Source: Profundibacterium mesophilum KAUST100406-0324 (GTDB lineage Bacteria; Pseudomonadota; Alphaproteobacteria; Rhodobacterales; Rhodobacteraceae). Taken from it: a DNA stretch of 64,000 nucleotides. Below, in pieces: positions 16,994 to 25,776 of this stretch. Position 1 is the stretch's first letter; every line of letters begins with the position of its first letter. A program made the translations under genes and the position numbers. The stretch lies in contig NZ_APKE01000010.1 of the NCBI RefSeq assembly GCF_009835145.1, positions 124,001-188,000 of the forward strand, written 5' to 3'. Below the pieces are notes generated by a model. That model worked only from the letters and a program-made list of their open reading frames with translations, was not told the origin of the DNA and ran no database searches.

Positions 16994-17671
16994 ATGATTT
17001 TCAAATACGATCCGGCCGCGTTGCACGCCGCGCTCATGCGTGACGGCTACGTTCATCTGAAGGACATCCTGTCGGAAGGCTTCAAGGATTACCTTCACGG
17101 TTTCCACCAGAGCGCGCTCGACCAAGCGTCCAACGAGGCCGCCGATTGGAAGGTGACGGGCAAGAAACGTCAGTTCGTCTTCGATTTCCCCGATGTCGCG
17201 GCCATGCGGGAGTTTCGTGCGGGAATGGCCGGCCTCACCGGGATCGGGATCGACGATTTCACCATCTCGGAGCGTCATCTGAAAATCTACGACGGCGCGG
17301 CCGATCCCTGGCCCGCGCCGCACAAGGACCGGTCCGCCTCGCATTACTCGATCGGCCTGCCGATCGCGCTGGGGGCCGGCTCGTCCGTCTGCGTCTTTCC
17401 CCAGTTCGAGCGCGGCGCCAATACCGCCGAGCGCGCCACGTTCCTCGCACCCGAGCCGGGCACGGACATGGCCGCCCTCTATGGCGGGCCGGACGCGGTC
17501 ATGCTGAACGAACAGGTCGGCGATATCGTCGTCTTCCTCGGGTCCGAGCTCTACCACGAACGGGTCAACGCGGCTGGAACGTCGGTCCTCTACGTCAAGG
17601 TGAACGGCGCCGGCGTGGACCCTCTCGGAGAGAACCTCTTCGCAGCCTTCCGCGAGGCCGCGGAAGCCTGA
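16994..17671 (+). CDS. Putative Fe(II)/2-oxoglutarate-dependent oxygenase-like protein
   Basis: I recognise the fold pattern but no named enzyme. The 225 residues contain an HxD pair (H110 and D112 in PAPHKDRSASHY) and a distal histidine, H188 in GSELYHERVNAAGTSVLYVKV. These match the metal-binding facial triad of cupin-like Fe(II)/2OG oxygenases, with R190 or a nearby basic residue as possible 2-oxoglutarate anchor. No signal peptide is present, so it is cytoplasmic. It stands alone between a polysaccharide island and a secreted giant protein, behind an AT-rich leader of 440 bases. Substrate unknown. Confidence 0.6.
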   Translation: MIFKYDPAALHAALMRDGYVHLKDILSEGFKDYLHGFHQSALDQASNEAADWKVTGKKRQFVFDFPDVAAMREFRAGMAGLTGIGIDDFTISERHLKIYDGAADPWPAPHKDRSASHYSIGLPIALGAGSSVCVFPQFERGANTAERATFLAPEPGTDMAALYGGPDAVMLNEQVGDIVVFLGSELYHERVNAAGTSVLYVKVNGAGVDPLGENLFAAFREAAEA

Positions 17672-18115
17672 GCCGAAGCGGCCGGGGCAGGAACCCGGCC
17701 CGCCCTCGCATCGCTGCCAAGCGGAATGGGAAGTCAGCACACCGCTGTTCGAATGGAGTGGGATTTTTTGCAATCAACGCCAGGCGGAGCCCCCCTTTCC
17801 CGTTCAGCCCTACAGGCGACGGATCAGGGGAAGGTCCCTCGCGGGTCCGAGATCGTTCTGCGATGTCCTTGCTCGAAGATCGCAATGCGCACACTGTTCC
17901 CAAAGCTTCGTCGCGCCGCCCTCGTGCCCGTGCCTTTCGACGAACTGGACTCTCGCCCCGGCTGCCAATGGACCTCTTCAAGGCCCCCTCGCAGCAATGC
18001 CCCCGGGGACCCCGCACGGCGGGCTTGCCCGTTCTGGCACGGGTCTTGCGCACCGGGTCCGCCGGCACGGACCCGCAATGATGAGACAGGCGACCGGAAC
18101 GGCTCGACGGCGAGG
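17672..18115. other. 444-bp intergenic region, no gene seen
   Basis: It lies between the ends of the convergent oxygenase-like gene and the GEVED protein gene. It holds two GC-rich hairpins. GGCCGGG/CCCGGCC at 17680-17700 is just after the oxygenase stop. GGGTCCG/CGGACCC at 18055-18074 is about 40 bases after the GEVED stop on the other strand. Neither has a U run. Open frames here lack ribosome sites and recognisable domains. Confidence 0.55.
18055..18074 (-). terminator. Possible terminator hairpin of the GEVED protein gene
   Basis: Exact 7-bp arms GGGTCCG and CGGACCC enclose a 6-base loop about 40 bases past the leftward stop codon. The lack of a U tract keeps this tentative. Confidence 0.35.
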
Positions 18116-21100
18116 TCACTCCAGCACCCGCACGACGTAACTCAAATCGATCCTCTCCCCGGGCATCATGCTGCCGGGACAGCGCCAGCGCAGCAACCCC
18201 CTGAAGCCCGTCCGCGGCGCGCGTGGCGCGATGAGTTCGCAAGCGGGAGCAGCAGCTCTTGTGGCGTCGTCTGGAAGCGGCGTGGTAAGCGCCGTGAACA
18301 CCGGCGTAGCCACCAGAATACCGACATCGTCGAGCGGCTCGGACGAGGTGTTCTCGAGTTTCAGCCGGTAGATCAGCAGGTCGCCCGGCCCGGCCCTGTT
18401 CGATATGCCCTCGGCGGTCTTGCGGCTCAGGTTCTCAACCGTCTCGCGGATGGCCAGTGCGCTTCCGATCGTCACCGTGGTCGGAACCCGGATCGACTCC
18501 GAGGTGGAGGTGCCGGCGTAGAGGCTGGTCGCCACCAGATCGTAGCGCAGCACGGAGCCCACCGGCGCACCCGAAAGTGCCGCGACCCGAGCCACCGCGC
18601 AGCCCGTCTCGCCCGCGCTCAAGAGAATCGGCGCATCGAGGGCGTCGTCGCCCGTGCCGTCGCAATCGGCATCGCGCATCAGTGTCACCGACAGTGCCCC
18701 GTCGGGCGTCGCGGCCGGGCTCAGAAGCGCCAGCTCGCTGCTCACGGGGCTTCCGGCCCTCAGGCGGTAGGGCAGATCGCGTCTTTGCCCCGGATCCACC
18801 AGCACGTCCCGGTTGACCGCGGACAGCACGGCACGGGGCACGAACCCGAGGTCGAGGCCCGTCAGGCTGTCGCCGGGCGCGACGGCGAGGACCATCAAAC
18901 CGTCATCCACGGGGCCGACGAGAACCTGTGGCGGCAGGTCCGGCACTTCGGAGATCGACCGCCACCCCCGCGGCGCGAGGGCCTGCATAACCAGCTCTCT
19001 CTCCGCTTCGGCCGGTACGATCAGCTGCCACCTGCCGGCAGCGTCGCTGGGGCCGCGCGCCAGCTCGGTTCCATCGGGCGTCAGGGCGCGCAGCTCCACC
19101 CCGTTCAGGGCCAGTTCTCCTGGCTGGCGGATCCCGTCATGGGCGACGGCGTCCGCGCCGGCTCCGTCATCGGCAAAGACCCGGCCCGACAGGCGAATCT
19201 GTGCCGGGGCCGCGATGGTGATGGCGTGATCCTCGACCTCGCCATCGGGCGCGGGGCCTGCGGGGCCGAGAGCCTGCTGGCTCGACCAGCGCAGGCGGGC
19301 AAAGGTCGTTCCCTCGCGCGCATCCGCAGGGACATCCACCGTCAGGGTGGCGAAGCCCTCCGCATCCGGTGTCACATCCAGCGCGATCCGGTCGCCGGGG
19401 TCGAAAACGCCATTGCCCTGCCAGTCAACCCAGCCCTGCAGGTGACCGGGCGCGCCGCCGCGCAAGGCAAGCGGCAGCTCGACGCGGCCGCCGCGATGCC
19501 AGACCGCGCCGCTCAGCCCGTCCTCGTCGTCGGTGCCGGCCAGATCGTCCGCCTGCGCTTCTGCATCGCCTGCACCGGTGCGGGTGCGGTCGTCATCGGG
19601 GTCCAGCGCGCCGATGCCCATACCGGCGAAAATCCCGTGCGTGGCCACCCCGTAGCGTGCCGTGTTCACCCCGTCCGGTGCCGGGCCGGTGATCGGGCAA
19701 TCGCCGGTATCGCGGCAGCGTGAGGTGATGGCACGCACCTCGGCCACCGCCTCGCCAACGCGCACGCCGAGCAGTTCGAGCAGCGGGTCCACCGTCTGCG
19801 CCAGTGCGGGTGTGACCGTTCCGCCCAGAACGCCGCCGACGACATCGTTCACCGCTGGCTCGATCACCGTGTCGACCAGCGGGTCCAGCGCCAGCCCGAG
19901 TGTCTCCTCGACCTCGATATCGAGCGACGTGGCCAGCGAAGTGGCGAGATGGCCCAGCGACGCCGTCCCCTGCGCCACCGAACCGCGCGCGGGAAACGGT
20001 GCCAGCAGGCGCAGCAGCTGCCGCGCGGCGGGCGATCCCCGCGCCAACGCACGGGCATGAATTCGGGCCCGCTCCCGCAGCAGCCCGCCCGACAACGCGA
20101 TCTCGAGCGCGCCGAGCTGCCCATGTGTCAGATCGCTTGCGCCCAGCGCGCGGTCGCGGTTGAAGAAGACGGCCGGGTCGATGGCGCCGAGATAGAGATC
20201 GCCGATGGCCGGCGACAGCTCGAGGTCGACGGCGCGCGCGCCCAGGTCGATGCCGCGGATCGCGCCCTCCGCCCGCGCGACCTCGAGGTAGAGATCGAGC
20301 CGGGCCAGTTCGATCCCCGCGCTCGCCGCGCCCAGAAGCGGGGTCAGCGCCGCGGTCAGCGGGCCTGCGTCGACTGCCAGGTCGGCCAGGTCGAGCGCCA
20401 CATGCGCCCGGATGGCAGCGCTGTGAAACTGCGTGCCCGTCGGCCCGCAGCGCAGCACCGGCGGCTCGACCACCTGCAACAGGATCTCGCCGCCGCCGAT
20501 CCCCAGCGTGCGGAGCAGCGCGTTGTCGAGCGCTATCGGACTGGTCGTTGTCAGGACGTTTCGGTGGTTGTAGAGTTGCACCGCCCCGGTCACGAGGTCG
20601 AGCGCGTTGAGCTCGATATCGGCCAGCGATCCTTCGGGCAGTTCGATGCTCAGCAGATCGCCCAGCCGGATCGTCCCGGCAAGCCCGGCCAGAGGCAGCT
20701 CGAGCGCATCGAGAGCCGAGACGAGCGCGGTATCACCGTCGGCTGCGGCCACGGCGCCCGCCGCCGAGACGAGGCTCAGAAGCGTCATCTGCGCCGACAG
20801 CACCTGCGACGGCTCGGAGACGCCGATCCGGGCGCCGCTCTCGCCCAGGAGGTCCAGAAGGTTCACATCGCCCTCGGCGAGCCCGTTCCAGTCGAGCACA
20901 TCAAGCGCGACATCGCTTCCGAGCAGTCCCGAAAGCACGGGGTCGAGCAGCGCCGAACGGGTGCTGTCCACGCTGGCCAGCCGCGGCCCGGCCAGAACGC
21001 AGGCGGCGCCGCAATCCTGCGCATGGGAAGATCGCGGCGAGACGAACGTCAGGATCGCAAGTGTGGAGACGATGGCGAGGACAAGCGGAGCCGGCAGTCC

Positions 21101-21118
21101 GGGCGATAAGACGAGCAT
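18116..21118 (-). CDS. Large secreted protein with GEVED and SdrD-B-like domains
   Basis: The product has 1000 residues. A Sec signal (LVLAIVSTLAILTFVSPRSSHA) precedes mature QDCGAACVLAG. Residues about 40-480 are a long Leu/Asp/Ala-rich region with regular LxxLxxL patterns and no recognised domain. A GEVED domain follows (WVDWQGNGVFDPGDRI and the hallmark GEVEDHAITI). Then comes an SdrD-B/carboxypeptidase-regulatory-like beta sandwich (SGRVFADDGAGADAVAHDG to LTGLDLGF), and the end is another beta-rich DUF11-like segment (LIYRLKLENTSSEPLDDVGI). No LPxTG, PEP-CTERM or autotransporter end is visible. I start it at the ATG at 21118 because the upstream 50 residues have no signal character. Surface or matrix role is inferred. 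Confidence 0.75.
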   Translation of the reverse strand: MLVLSPGLPAPLVLAIVSTLAILTFVSPRSSHAQDCGAACVLAGPRLASVDSTRSALLDPVLSGLLGSDVALDVLDWNGLAEGDVNLLDLLGESGARIGVSEPSQVLSAQMTLLSLVSAAGAVAAADGDTALVSALDALELPLAGLAGTIRLGDLLSIELPEGSLADIELNALDLVTGAVQLYNHRNVLTTTSPIALDNALLRTLGIGGGEILLQVVEPPVLRCGPTGTQFHSAAIRAHVALDLADLAVDAGPLTAALTPLLGAASAGIELARLDLYLEVARAEGAIRGIDLGARAVDLELSPAIGDLYLGAIDPAVFFNRDRALGASDLTHGQLGALEIALSGGLLRERARIHARALARGSPAARQLLRLLAPFPARGSVAQGTASLGHLATSLATSLDIEVEETLGLALDPLVDTVIEPAVNDVVGGVLGGTVTPALAQTVDPLLELLGVRVGEAVAEVRAITSRCRDTGDCPITGPAPDGVNTARYGVATHGIFAGMGIGALDPDDDRTRTGAGDAEAQADDLAGTDDEDGLSGAVWHRGGRVELPLALRGGAPGHLQGWVDWQGNGVFDPGDRIALDVTPDAEGFATLTVDVPADAREGTTFARLRWSSQQALGPAGPAPDGEVEDHAITIAAPAQIRLSGRVFADDGAGADAVAHDGIRQPGELALNGVELRALTPDGTELARGPSDAAGRWQLIVPAEAERELVMQALAPRGWRSISEVPDLPPQVLVGPVDDGLMVLAVAPGDSLTGLDLGFVPRAVLSAVNRDVLVDPGQRRDLPYRLRAGSPVSSELALLSPAATPDGALSVTLMRDADCDGTGDDALDAPILLSAGETGCAVARVAALSGAPVGSVLRYDLVATSLYAGTSTSESIRVPTTVTIGSALAIRETVENLSRKTAEGISNRAGPGDLLIYRLKLENTSSEPLDDVGILVATPVFTALTTPLPDDATRAAAPACELIAPRAPRTGFRGLLRWRCPGSMMPGERIDLSYVVRVLE

Positions 21119-21554
21119 AGATGAGGTATAAAGCTGGGCATGTTTACAATGGGTTAAGCCCGCCAAGCGGTCATCGCATCTCCCTGTACCCGCTCGTGCT
21201 GCCACGCGTGCCCATGGCGCGTCAGCCCATGAAGCCGCAGGCAGGGTTGACCCATGGAAGACCCGCACGGGACGACGACCAGCGCCATTTGTGACAGCCC
21301 AGCCGCGCCCTCCTTGCGCAAGCCCGCGAGGAGTGGAGCGTCAGACCGATGCGCGATGAGGCGAGTGATACAGCAGCATCAACAATGAACGTCAGGGCAG
21401 CGCCACCTGTCCCCTCGAGCCTGCGCCGTGCCATCTCCGAGACCACGCCCCTGGGCTCGCCCCCCGCCGGGGGGACGCTGCAATCGACGGGCGCGCCCCG
21501 ACGCGTCGGCAGGCGCGGCGTATTCGCCCCGGCGCGGCACGCATGGCGGCCGGG
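21119..21554. other. 436-bp intergenic region, no supported gene
   Basis: It lies between the GEVED gene start and the 3' end of the dehydrogenase gene, all leftward, so it should hold the GEVED promoter near 21120-21200. Short open frames in it have no family resemblance or ribosome site. I found no strong hairpin. Confidence 0.5.
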
Positions 21555-22679
21555 CTACTGCGCTTTCGGGTCCGTTGTTCCTGACCCGGGGTCTCCTGTT
21601 TCGGAGCCCGCGGCAGATGGGCCGGATGGGGCTGAGGCCGGGGCCTTCCACGGCGGCGTGATCTGCAACGCGTCCCCGAGCTGCTCGAGTTTGCGCAGAA
21701 CCTCGCCCGAGATCGGGATGCCGCCCTGCAGGTTCTCGGCGCGGTGGTGCCAACGCAGCTCTCCGGGCAGCCGCACGGCGCCCTCGGTCCCTGCTGCGAG
21801 AATTTGCGTGCAGAGCGCCGATAGCCGCCCCTCGAAATGCTCGCGGCTCATCCAGCGCGCGATGTCGATCGCCACGATGAAATGGCCGCTTTTCCCGCTT
21901 CGCTCGAAATCCTTGTAGATCGAGCCGACACCGTCGCCGACCCCGGCGCCGGTCAGCACGCCGGCTAGGATCTCGACCATCAGCGCGAGACCGAACCCCT
22001 TGGGACCGGCCGCCGGCAGGAGTGTGCCGGCCTGCGCCCTGAAGGGATCGGTGACCGGCGCGCCCTCGCGGTCGATCACCAACCCCTCGGGAAGGGTGTG
22101 GCCGCTATCCTGATGCGCCCGCAGCGTCGAGCCGGCGAGCGCCGCCGTCGACATGTCGAGGATCAGATCACCCCCGGCGCGCGGCGCGGCGAAGGCCAGC
22201 GGGTTGGTTCCGAGCACGGGGGCGATACCGCCATGCGGCGCCACCTTGGGGAAGGAATTGCTCAGCACCACGCCGATCATTCCCGCCTCGGAAATCATCG
22301 CGGCGAAACGTGCGCCCGTGCCGAAGAAGTTGCTGTCGCGCACGCCGACCACCCCGATCCCCTCGCGCCGGGCGCAGGTAATCGCGTGTTCGCTCGCAAG
22401 GCGCCCGGCATGCTGTCCGAACCCGTCATCGGCGTCGAGCCTGTGGATCGCGGGGGCGAGGCGGGTGAAGCGCATGCGTGCGGGACAGCGGATCAGGCCG
22501 GCCTTGGCCCGCTCCGCGAGGATGTCGAGGCGTTCGACACCGTGATTCGTCCGCCCTGCCAGATCGTTCCAGATCAGGTTCTCGGACACGGTTTCGGTCT
22601 GTGTCGCGTCGACGCCGGAGGCCTTGAGCACCCTGCGGGCGAACTCGGCAAGCTGGGTATGGGGAACGCGCCGCTCCAT
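21555..22679 (-). CDS. Ldh2-family NAD(P)-dependent dehydrogenase (malate/L-lactate dehydrogenase type)
   Basis: This family reduces 2-oxo acids or cyclic imines (malate, L-lactate, ureidoglycolate, Delta1-piperideine-2-carboxylate) with NAD(P)H, using a fold unrelated to the Rossmann type. The 374 residues include the N-terminal helix, GVERLDILAERAKAGLI, the glycine-rich GIGVVGVRDSNFFGTGARF, VAPHGGIAPVLGTNPLAFAAP and the family motif GPKGFGLALMVEILAGVLTGA. The last about 30 residues are a Pro/Ser/Gly-rich tail not usual for the family. It is the fourth gene of the RraA-ATP-grasp operon, starting 1 base after the preceding stop, so it probably makes or reduces the oxo-acid or imine handled there. 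Confidence 0.88.
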   Translation of the reverse strand: MERRVPHTQLAEFARRVLKASGVDATQTETVSENLIWNDLAGRTNHGVERLDILAERAKAGLIRCPARMRFTRLAPAIHRLDADDGFGQHAGRLASEHAITCARREGIGVVGVRDSNFFGTGARFAAMISEAGMIGVVLSNSFPKVAPHGGIAPVLGTNPLAFAAPRAGGDLILDMSTAALAGSTLRAHQDSGHTLPEGLVIDREGAPVTDPFRAQAGTLLPAAGPKGFGLALMVEILAGVLTGAGVGDGVGSIYKDFERSGKSGHFIVAIDIARWMSREHFEGRLSALCTQILAAGTEGAVRLPGELRWHHRAENLQGGIPISGEVLRKLEQLGDALQITPPWKAPASAPSGPSAAGSETGDPGSGTTDPKAQ

Positions 22680-22680
22680 T

Positions 22681-23952
22681 TCAGCGCCTCAGCAGCCGAC
22701 CAAGGGCGCGCCGGCCTTCCTCGCGCAGACGCATCAGCGATGGCGCGGGATCGCTCAAGCTGAACACGGGAAGCACCCGCTGTCCGCCGCCGCCGAGGCT
22801 GCGCAGATACCCCGCCATGCCCAGCTCGCCGCGCCGGCGCAGCTCGGCGAAGGCGAAGAAGTCACGGATCGGGTTCCAGAGCCGCATGATCGTCTGACCC
22901 TGCTCGATCACCGGGACCGGCTGCCCGGTCAGGCTACGGTAGATCATCAGATCGATGGGCAGGCCGGCCGCAACGACGAGCCTGTGCGCGGCGGTGAAGC
23001 GCGGATTGCACTCGATCACCTTCAGCTTTCCATCGCGCGGATCACGCTTGAACTCGATATTGCCCATGCCGCGCCAGCCGATCCCCTCGAAGAAGCGCCG
23101 TCCCATGGCCGCGGTCTCCGGCAGCCATTCCGATTGGTGGTAGCAGGCGCCGCCGCGATTGACCGGAAAGCGCCTGATGATCCTCTTGGTGTAGTGAAAG
23201 AGGCTCTGACCGCCCTTGTCGATATAGGTGTAATAGCTCGAGAGCAGATCGTCGGGACCGGGCACCATCTCGACGATCATGATTTCGAGCCCGGCATCCA
23301 TGGCGCGCCGCGCCGCCGCCAGGAGGGCCTCGAAGCTGTCCTCCACGATGAAGAGCTTGGCGCCGAAGACGGGCACGAAGAGATGCGAATGAATGGGCTT
23401 GACCATCACGGGGAAACGGATGCGGTCGCGCAGCGCCTCCACTTCCTCGATCGCGGCAACGGGCCAGAAATCCGGCACCGGCACTCCGACAGCGCGGGCA
23501 CGCTCGAGCGTGTCCATCTTATCCAGCATCGCCAGGCGCAGTTCGGGATCGCTGTCCTCGGTGAGATAGCGCCGGCTGAGCGCGGCGTAATGCGTCGAGA
23601 GGAACTCGATGGATTCGTCGCACAGCGCGAAGATGACATGCCCGTCGAGCGCGCGATCCTCTCCCAGCAGGAGCGCGCCCCAGAATTCGGAAAGGCCCAT
23701 GCCGTCAGGGGCGAGATGCGTGCTGGCGCAATGGCGCGAAGCCATCCCCCAGTTGCCCGGCCGCCCGGCGATGCTGACGCGGATGCCGGCACCCGCGAGG
23801 CTCCGCGCCGCGGCCACCGCATTGCTGCCGCCGCCGAGCAGGAGAACGGGCACCTCCGTCTCCAGCGGGGGCAGGCTTGCCACCCGCGCCGCCTCGGGAA
23901 AGAGCCGGTCGAGCCTGTCGCTCCCGGCCGGTTTGTTCTGCTCGATATTCAT
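22681..23952 (-). CDS. ATP-grasp carboxylate-amine ligase (CarB-like)
   Basis: ATP-grasp enzymes activate a carboxylate as acyl phosphate and join it to an amine or thiol. The 423 residues have a pre-ATP-grasp domain with VPVLLLGGGSNAVAAARSLAGAG near 34-56. The central ATP-binding part includes RIRFPVMVKPIHSHLF (the conserved lysine) and MIVEMVPGPDDLLSSYYTY. The Mg-binding motif is KVIECNPRFTAAHRL near 315-329. The remaining about 90 residues are helical and may bind a partner. Its ATGA overlap with the upstream CphA-like ligase gene indicates a two-ligase assembly line. Substrates are unknown. Confidence 0.85.
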   Translation of the reverse strand: MNIEQNKPAGSDRLDRLFPEAARVASLPPLETEVPVLLLGGGSNAVAAARSLAGAGIRVSIAGRPGNWGMASRHCASTHLAPDGMGLSEFWGALLLGEDRALDGHVIFALCDESIEFLSTHYAALSRRYLTEDSDPELRLAMLDKMDTLERARAVGVPVPDFWPVAAIEEVEALRDRIRFPVMVKPIHSHLFVPVFGAKLFIVEDSFEALLAAARRAMDAGLEIMIVEMVPGPDDLLSSYYTYIDKGGQSLFHYTKRIIRRFPVNRGGACYHQSEWLPETAAMGRRFFEGIGWRGMGNIEFKRDPRDGKLKVIECNPRFTAAHRLVVAAGLPIDLMIYRSLTGQPVPVIEQGQTIMRLWNPIRDFFAFAELRRRGELGMAGYLRSLGGGGQRVLPVFSLSDPAPSLMRLREEGRRALGRLLRR

Positions 23953-25073
23953 AGCGTCATCACGCCTTCCTTCCGGTCCAGAAGATATGCAAGGACACAG
24001 CTTGCCGTGGCCGGTCCCTCGGGCGGGGCGGCTGTCAGATGGTGGTGGTGCAGGCCGGGCGCGACGTTGATCTCGCCGAAGACCGGCGCGGCAGTCGCGG
24101 GATCGGCTGCTATGTCCGCCGAGAAGAGATCGAGACCGGCCAGACGGATGCCGAGCCCGCGCGCGATCCGCGCCCCCTGCGCCGCGATGTCGGGATGCAC
24201 CTCACCCGTCACGTGGTGGTTCTGCGGGGCCGCGTTCTCGTTGATCGCGGTTTTTACATCGAGACGCTCGCCCCCGCGCGGCACGGAGCGCGGCGTATGC
24301 CCGGCGGCGGCGAGCGTGTTGAGGCAATCGCGGTCGATGATGAGCGGGCTCAAGGCAAGCACCGGGGCGCCGGCCTTGCGGCGGGCATTCTCGGCCCGGA
24401 TGAGCCCGGCGATATCGGTGCGTCCATCGCCGGTGACCATGGGCGGGTCGCGGCGGACGGCGTCGATCAGCTGCCCATCGAGATAAAGCAGGCGGTAATT
24501 GTGCCCGGTGATCTGCGGCTCTGCCAGAAGGCGGGCGTTGAAGCTCGCGGCATAGCGCGCGGCGCGTCCGAGGGAGACGGTGTCGCGGATGCCGGTGGTC
24601 ACGCCGCGCCCGCCACCCGTCCCGGTGGCAGGCTTGACCACGATGCCGGCCGGATGCCGCGAGAGCAGCTCGGCCGCCGGACGCATGTCGCTCAAAGAGA
24701 AGTCTTGGTGCTCGGGCAGGTTCAGCCCCATCTCCGCGAAAAGCCTGTAGGTCAGGGTCTTGTCGGCCATCAGCCGTTCGGCAAGGGCCGAATCCAGCAT
24801 CAATTCCGAGCGCCGAACGAAGGTGCGCAGCGCGCCGCGCCGGATCTCGTGGATGCCGCCGGGAAGGGCGGTCACACTGGCGCCGACATCGCGGGCCGCC
24901 TCGGTCCAGAGCGTGTCGTAATATCGGCCGCGCAGCCCGTCGAAGCCGCGCCGCGCGCGCACGGCGCGCAGGTCCGCCAGCTTCAGCGCGAGCCTCTGGC
25001 CCCGCCGCACCCAGCCGGGGCGGGCGGCCGGGGCACGGATGGCGCCCCCGCCGGGCCGCGCGGCGTCACTCAT
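23949..25073 (-). CDS. Cyanophycin synthetase-like ATP-grasp ligase (ATP-grasp part only)
   Basis: The 374 residues match the ATP-grasp half of cyanophycin synthetases. They include MADKTLTYRLFAEMGLNLPEH, the glycine-rich loop VVKPATGTGGGRGVT, and ITGHNYRLLYLDGQLIDAVRRDPPMVTGDGRTD. The metal region is GLDLFSADIA...FGEINVAPGLHHHH. The Mur-ligase half of real CphA is absent, so it is a stand-alone amide ligase and is unlikely to make cyanophycin. It shares 8 bases with the RraA-like gene and 4 with the second ligase gene. A basic N-terminal stretch of about 45 residues precedes the fold. Confidence 0.82.
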   Translation of the reverse strand: MSDAARPGGGAIRAPAARPGWVRRGQRLALKLADLRAVRARRGFDGLRGRYYDTLWTEAARDVGASVTALPGGIHEIRRGALRTFVRRSELMLDSALAERLMADKTLTYRLFAEMGLNLPEHQDFSLSDMRPAAELLSRHPAGIVVKPATGTGGGRGVTTGIRDTVSLGRAARYAASFNARLLAEPQITGHNYRLLYLDGQLIDAVRRDPPMVTGDGRTDIAGLIRAENARRKAGAPVLALSPLIIDRDCLNTLAAAGHTPRSVPRGGERLDVKTAINENAAPQNHHVTGEVHPDIAAQGARIARGLGIRLAGLDLFSADIAADPATAAPVFGEINVAPGLHHHHLTAAPPEGPATASCVLAYLLDRKEGVMTL

Positions 25074-25776
25074 TGATCAGGCAGCCGTCCGCCGCGAGCT
25101 GGGCATCGACCCAGTCGTTGTTGAACACGCCCTTCTTGACGTTCTCGACATAGGCCGCCATCCGCTGCCGCGCCTCCTCGAGACGCTCGAGGATCGTCTC
25201 CGCGGCGCCGTGCGGCACGACGGTCACGCCGCTCTTGTCGGCGGTGACGATGTCGCCGGGCTGAACCACGATCCCGCCGCAACTGATCGGATAGTTGATC
25301 TCGCCGGGGCCGCGGTGCAGCGGGCCGAACGGCGTCACGCCCCGCGCATAGATCGGCAGGCCGCATTCGCGGACCCCCGGCAGATCGCGGATCAACCCGT
25401 CGATGATGAAGCCGGCGATGCCCCTGTGCCTGGCCTTGTTGGCCACCAGATCGCCAAGCACCGCGGCGGTCATCGAGCCGCTGCAATCGACCGCGACCAC
25501 GTCGCCGGGCCTGGCGACATCGAGGGCCTTGTGCACCATCAGGTTGTCACCGGGATAGACCTTCACGGTGCAGACCGGGCCGATGAGCGGCATGTCGTTG
25601 ACGAGGTTATGGATGCGCCCGCCCATCGTGTACATGCGGTTCAGCATGTCGGACACGTCGGTCGATTCAAACTGCCTGAACCGTTCGATGAGTTCTGGCG
25701 CCGGTCGCTCGATGCCCGTTCTGATCATGAATCCCGGCCCCGGGATCATTTCGGCCGATTTGGGCTTCTGGGTCAT
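25066..25776 (-). CDS. RraA-family protein (HMG/CHA aldolase or oxaloacetate decarboxylase type)
   Basis: RraA-fold proteins are divalent-metal aldolases and decarboxylases acting on 4-hydroxy-4-methyl-2-oxoglutarate, 4-carboxy-4-hydroxy-2-oxoadipate or oxaloacetate; some inhibit RNase E instead. The 236 residues keep the enzyme-type Arg-Asp pair in IAGFIIDGLIRDLPGVRE and the metal site region GDVVAVDCSGSMTAAVLGDLVANKA. The ATG at 25776 has GGAGCTCCC before it, so the longer frame is not used. It is the promoter-proximal gene of the four-gene operon and may make pyruvate or another oxo acid for the downstream enzymes. Confidence 0.87.
   Translation of the reverse strand: MTQKPKSAEMIPGPGFMIRTGIERPAPELIERFRQFESTDVSDMLNRMYTMGGRIHNLVNDMPLIGPVCTVKVYPGDNLMVHKALDVARPGDVVAVDCSGSMTAAVLGDLVANKARHRGIAGFIIDGLIRDLPGVRECGLPIYARGVTPFGPLHRGPGEINYPISCGGIVVQPGDIVTADKSGVTVVPHGAAETILERLEEARQRMAAYVENVKKGVFNNDWVDAQLAADGCLINE

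Noticed and set aside
17726-19723. 665-residue plus-strand frame overlapping the GEVED gene
   Set aside because: Low-complexity Arg/Gln/Gly/Ala composition, no start signals, and the opposite strand encodes a protein with a signal peptide and domains.
21222-21446. Small minus-strand frame in the gap between the GEVED gene and the dehydrogenase
   Set aside because: No ribosome site, no domain, mixed composition; it probably arises by chance in the leader.
23949-25073. Full cyanophycin synthetase
   Set aside because: Only the ATP-grasp half is present; the Mur ligase half is missing and the gene is complete with overlaps at both ends.
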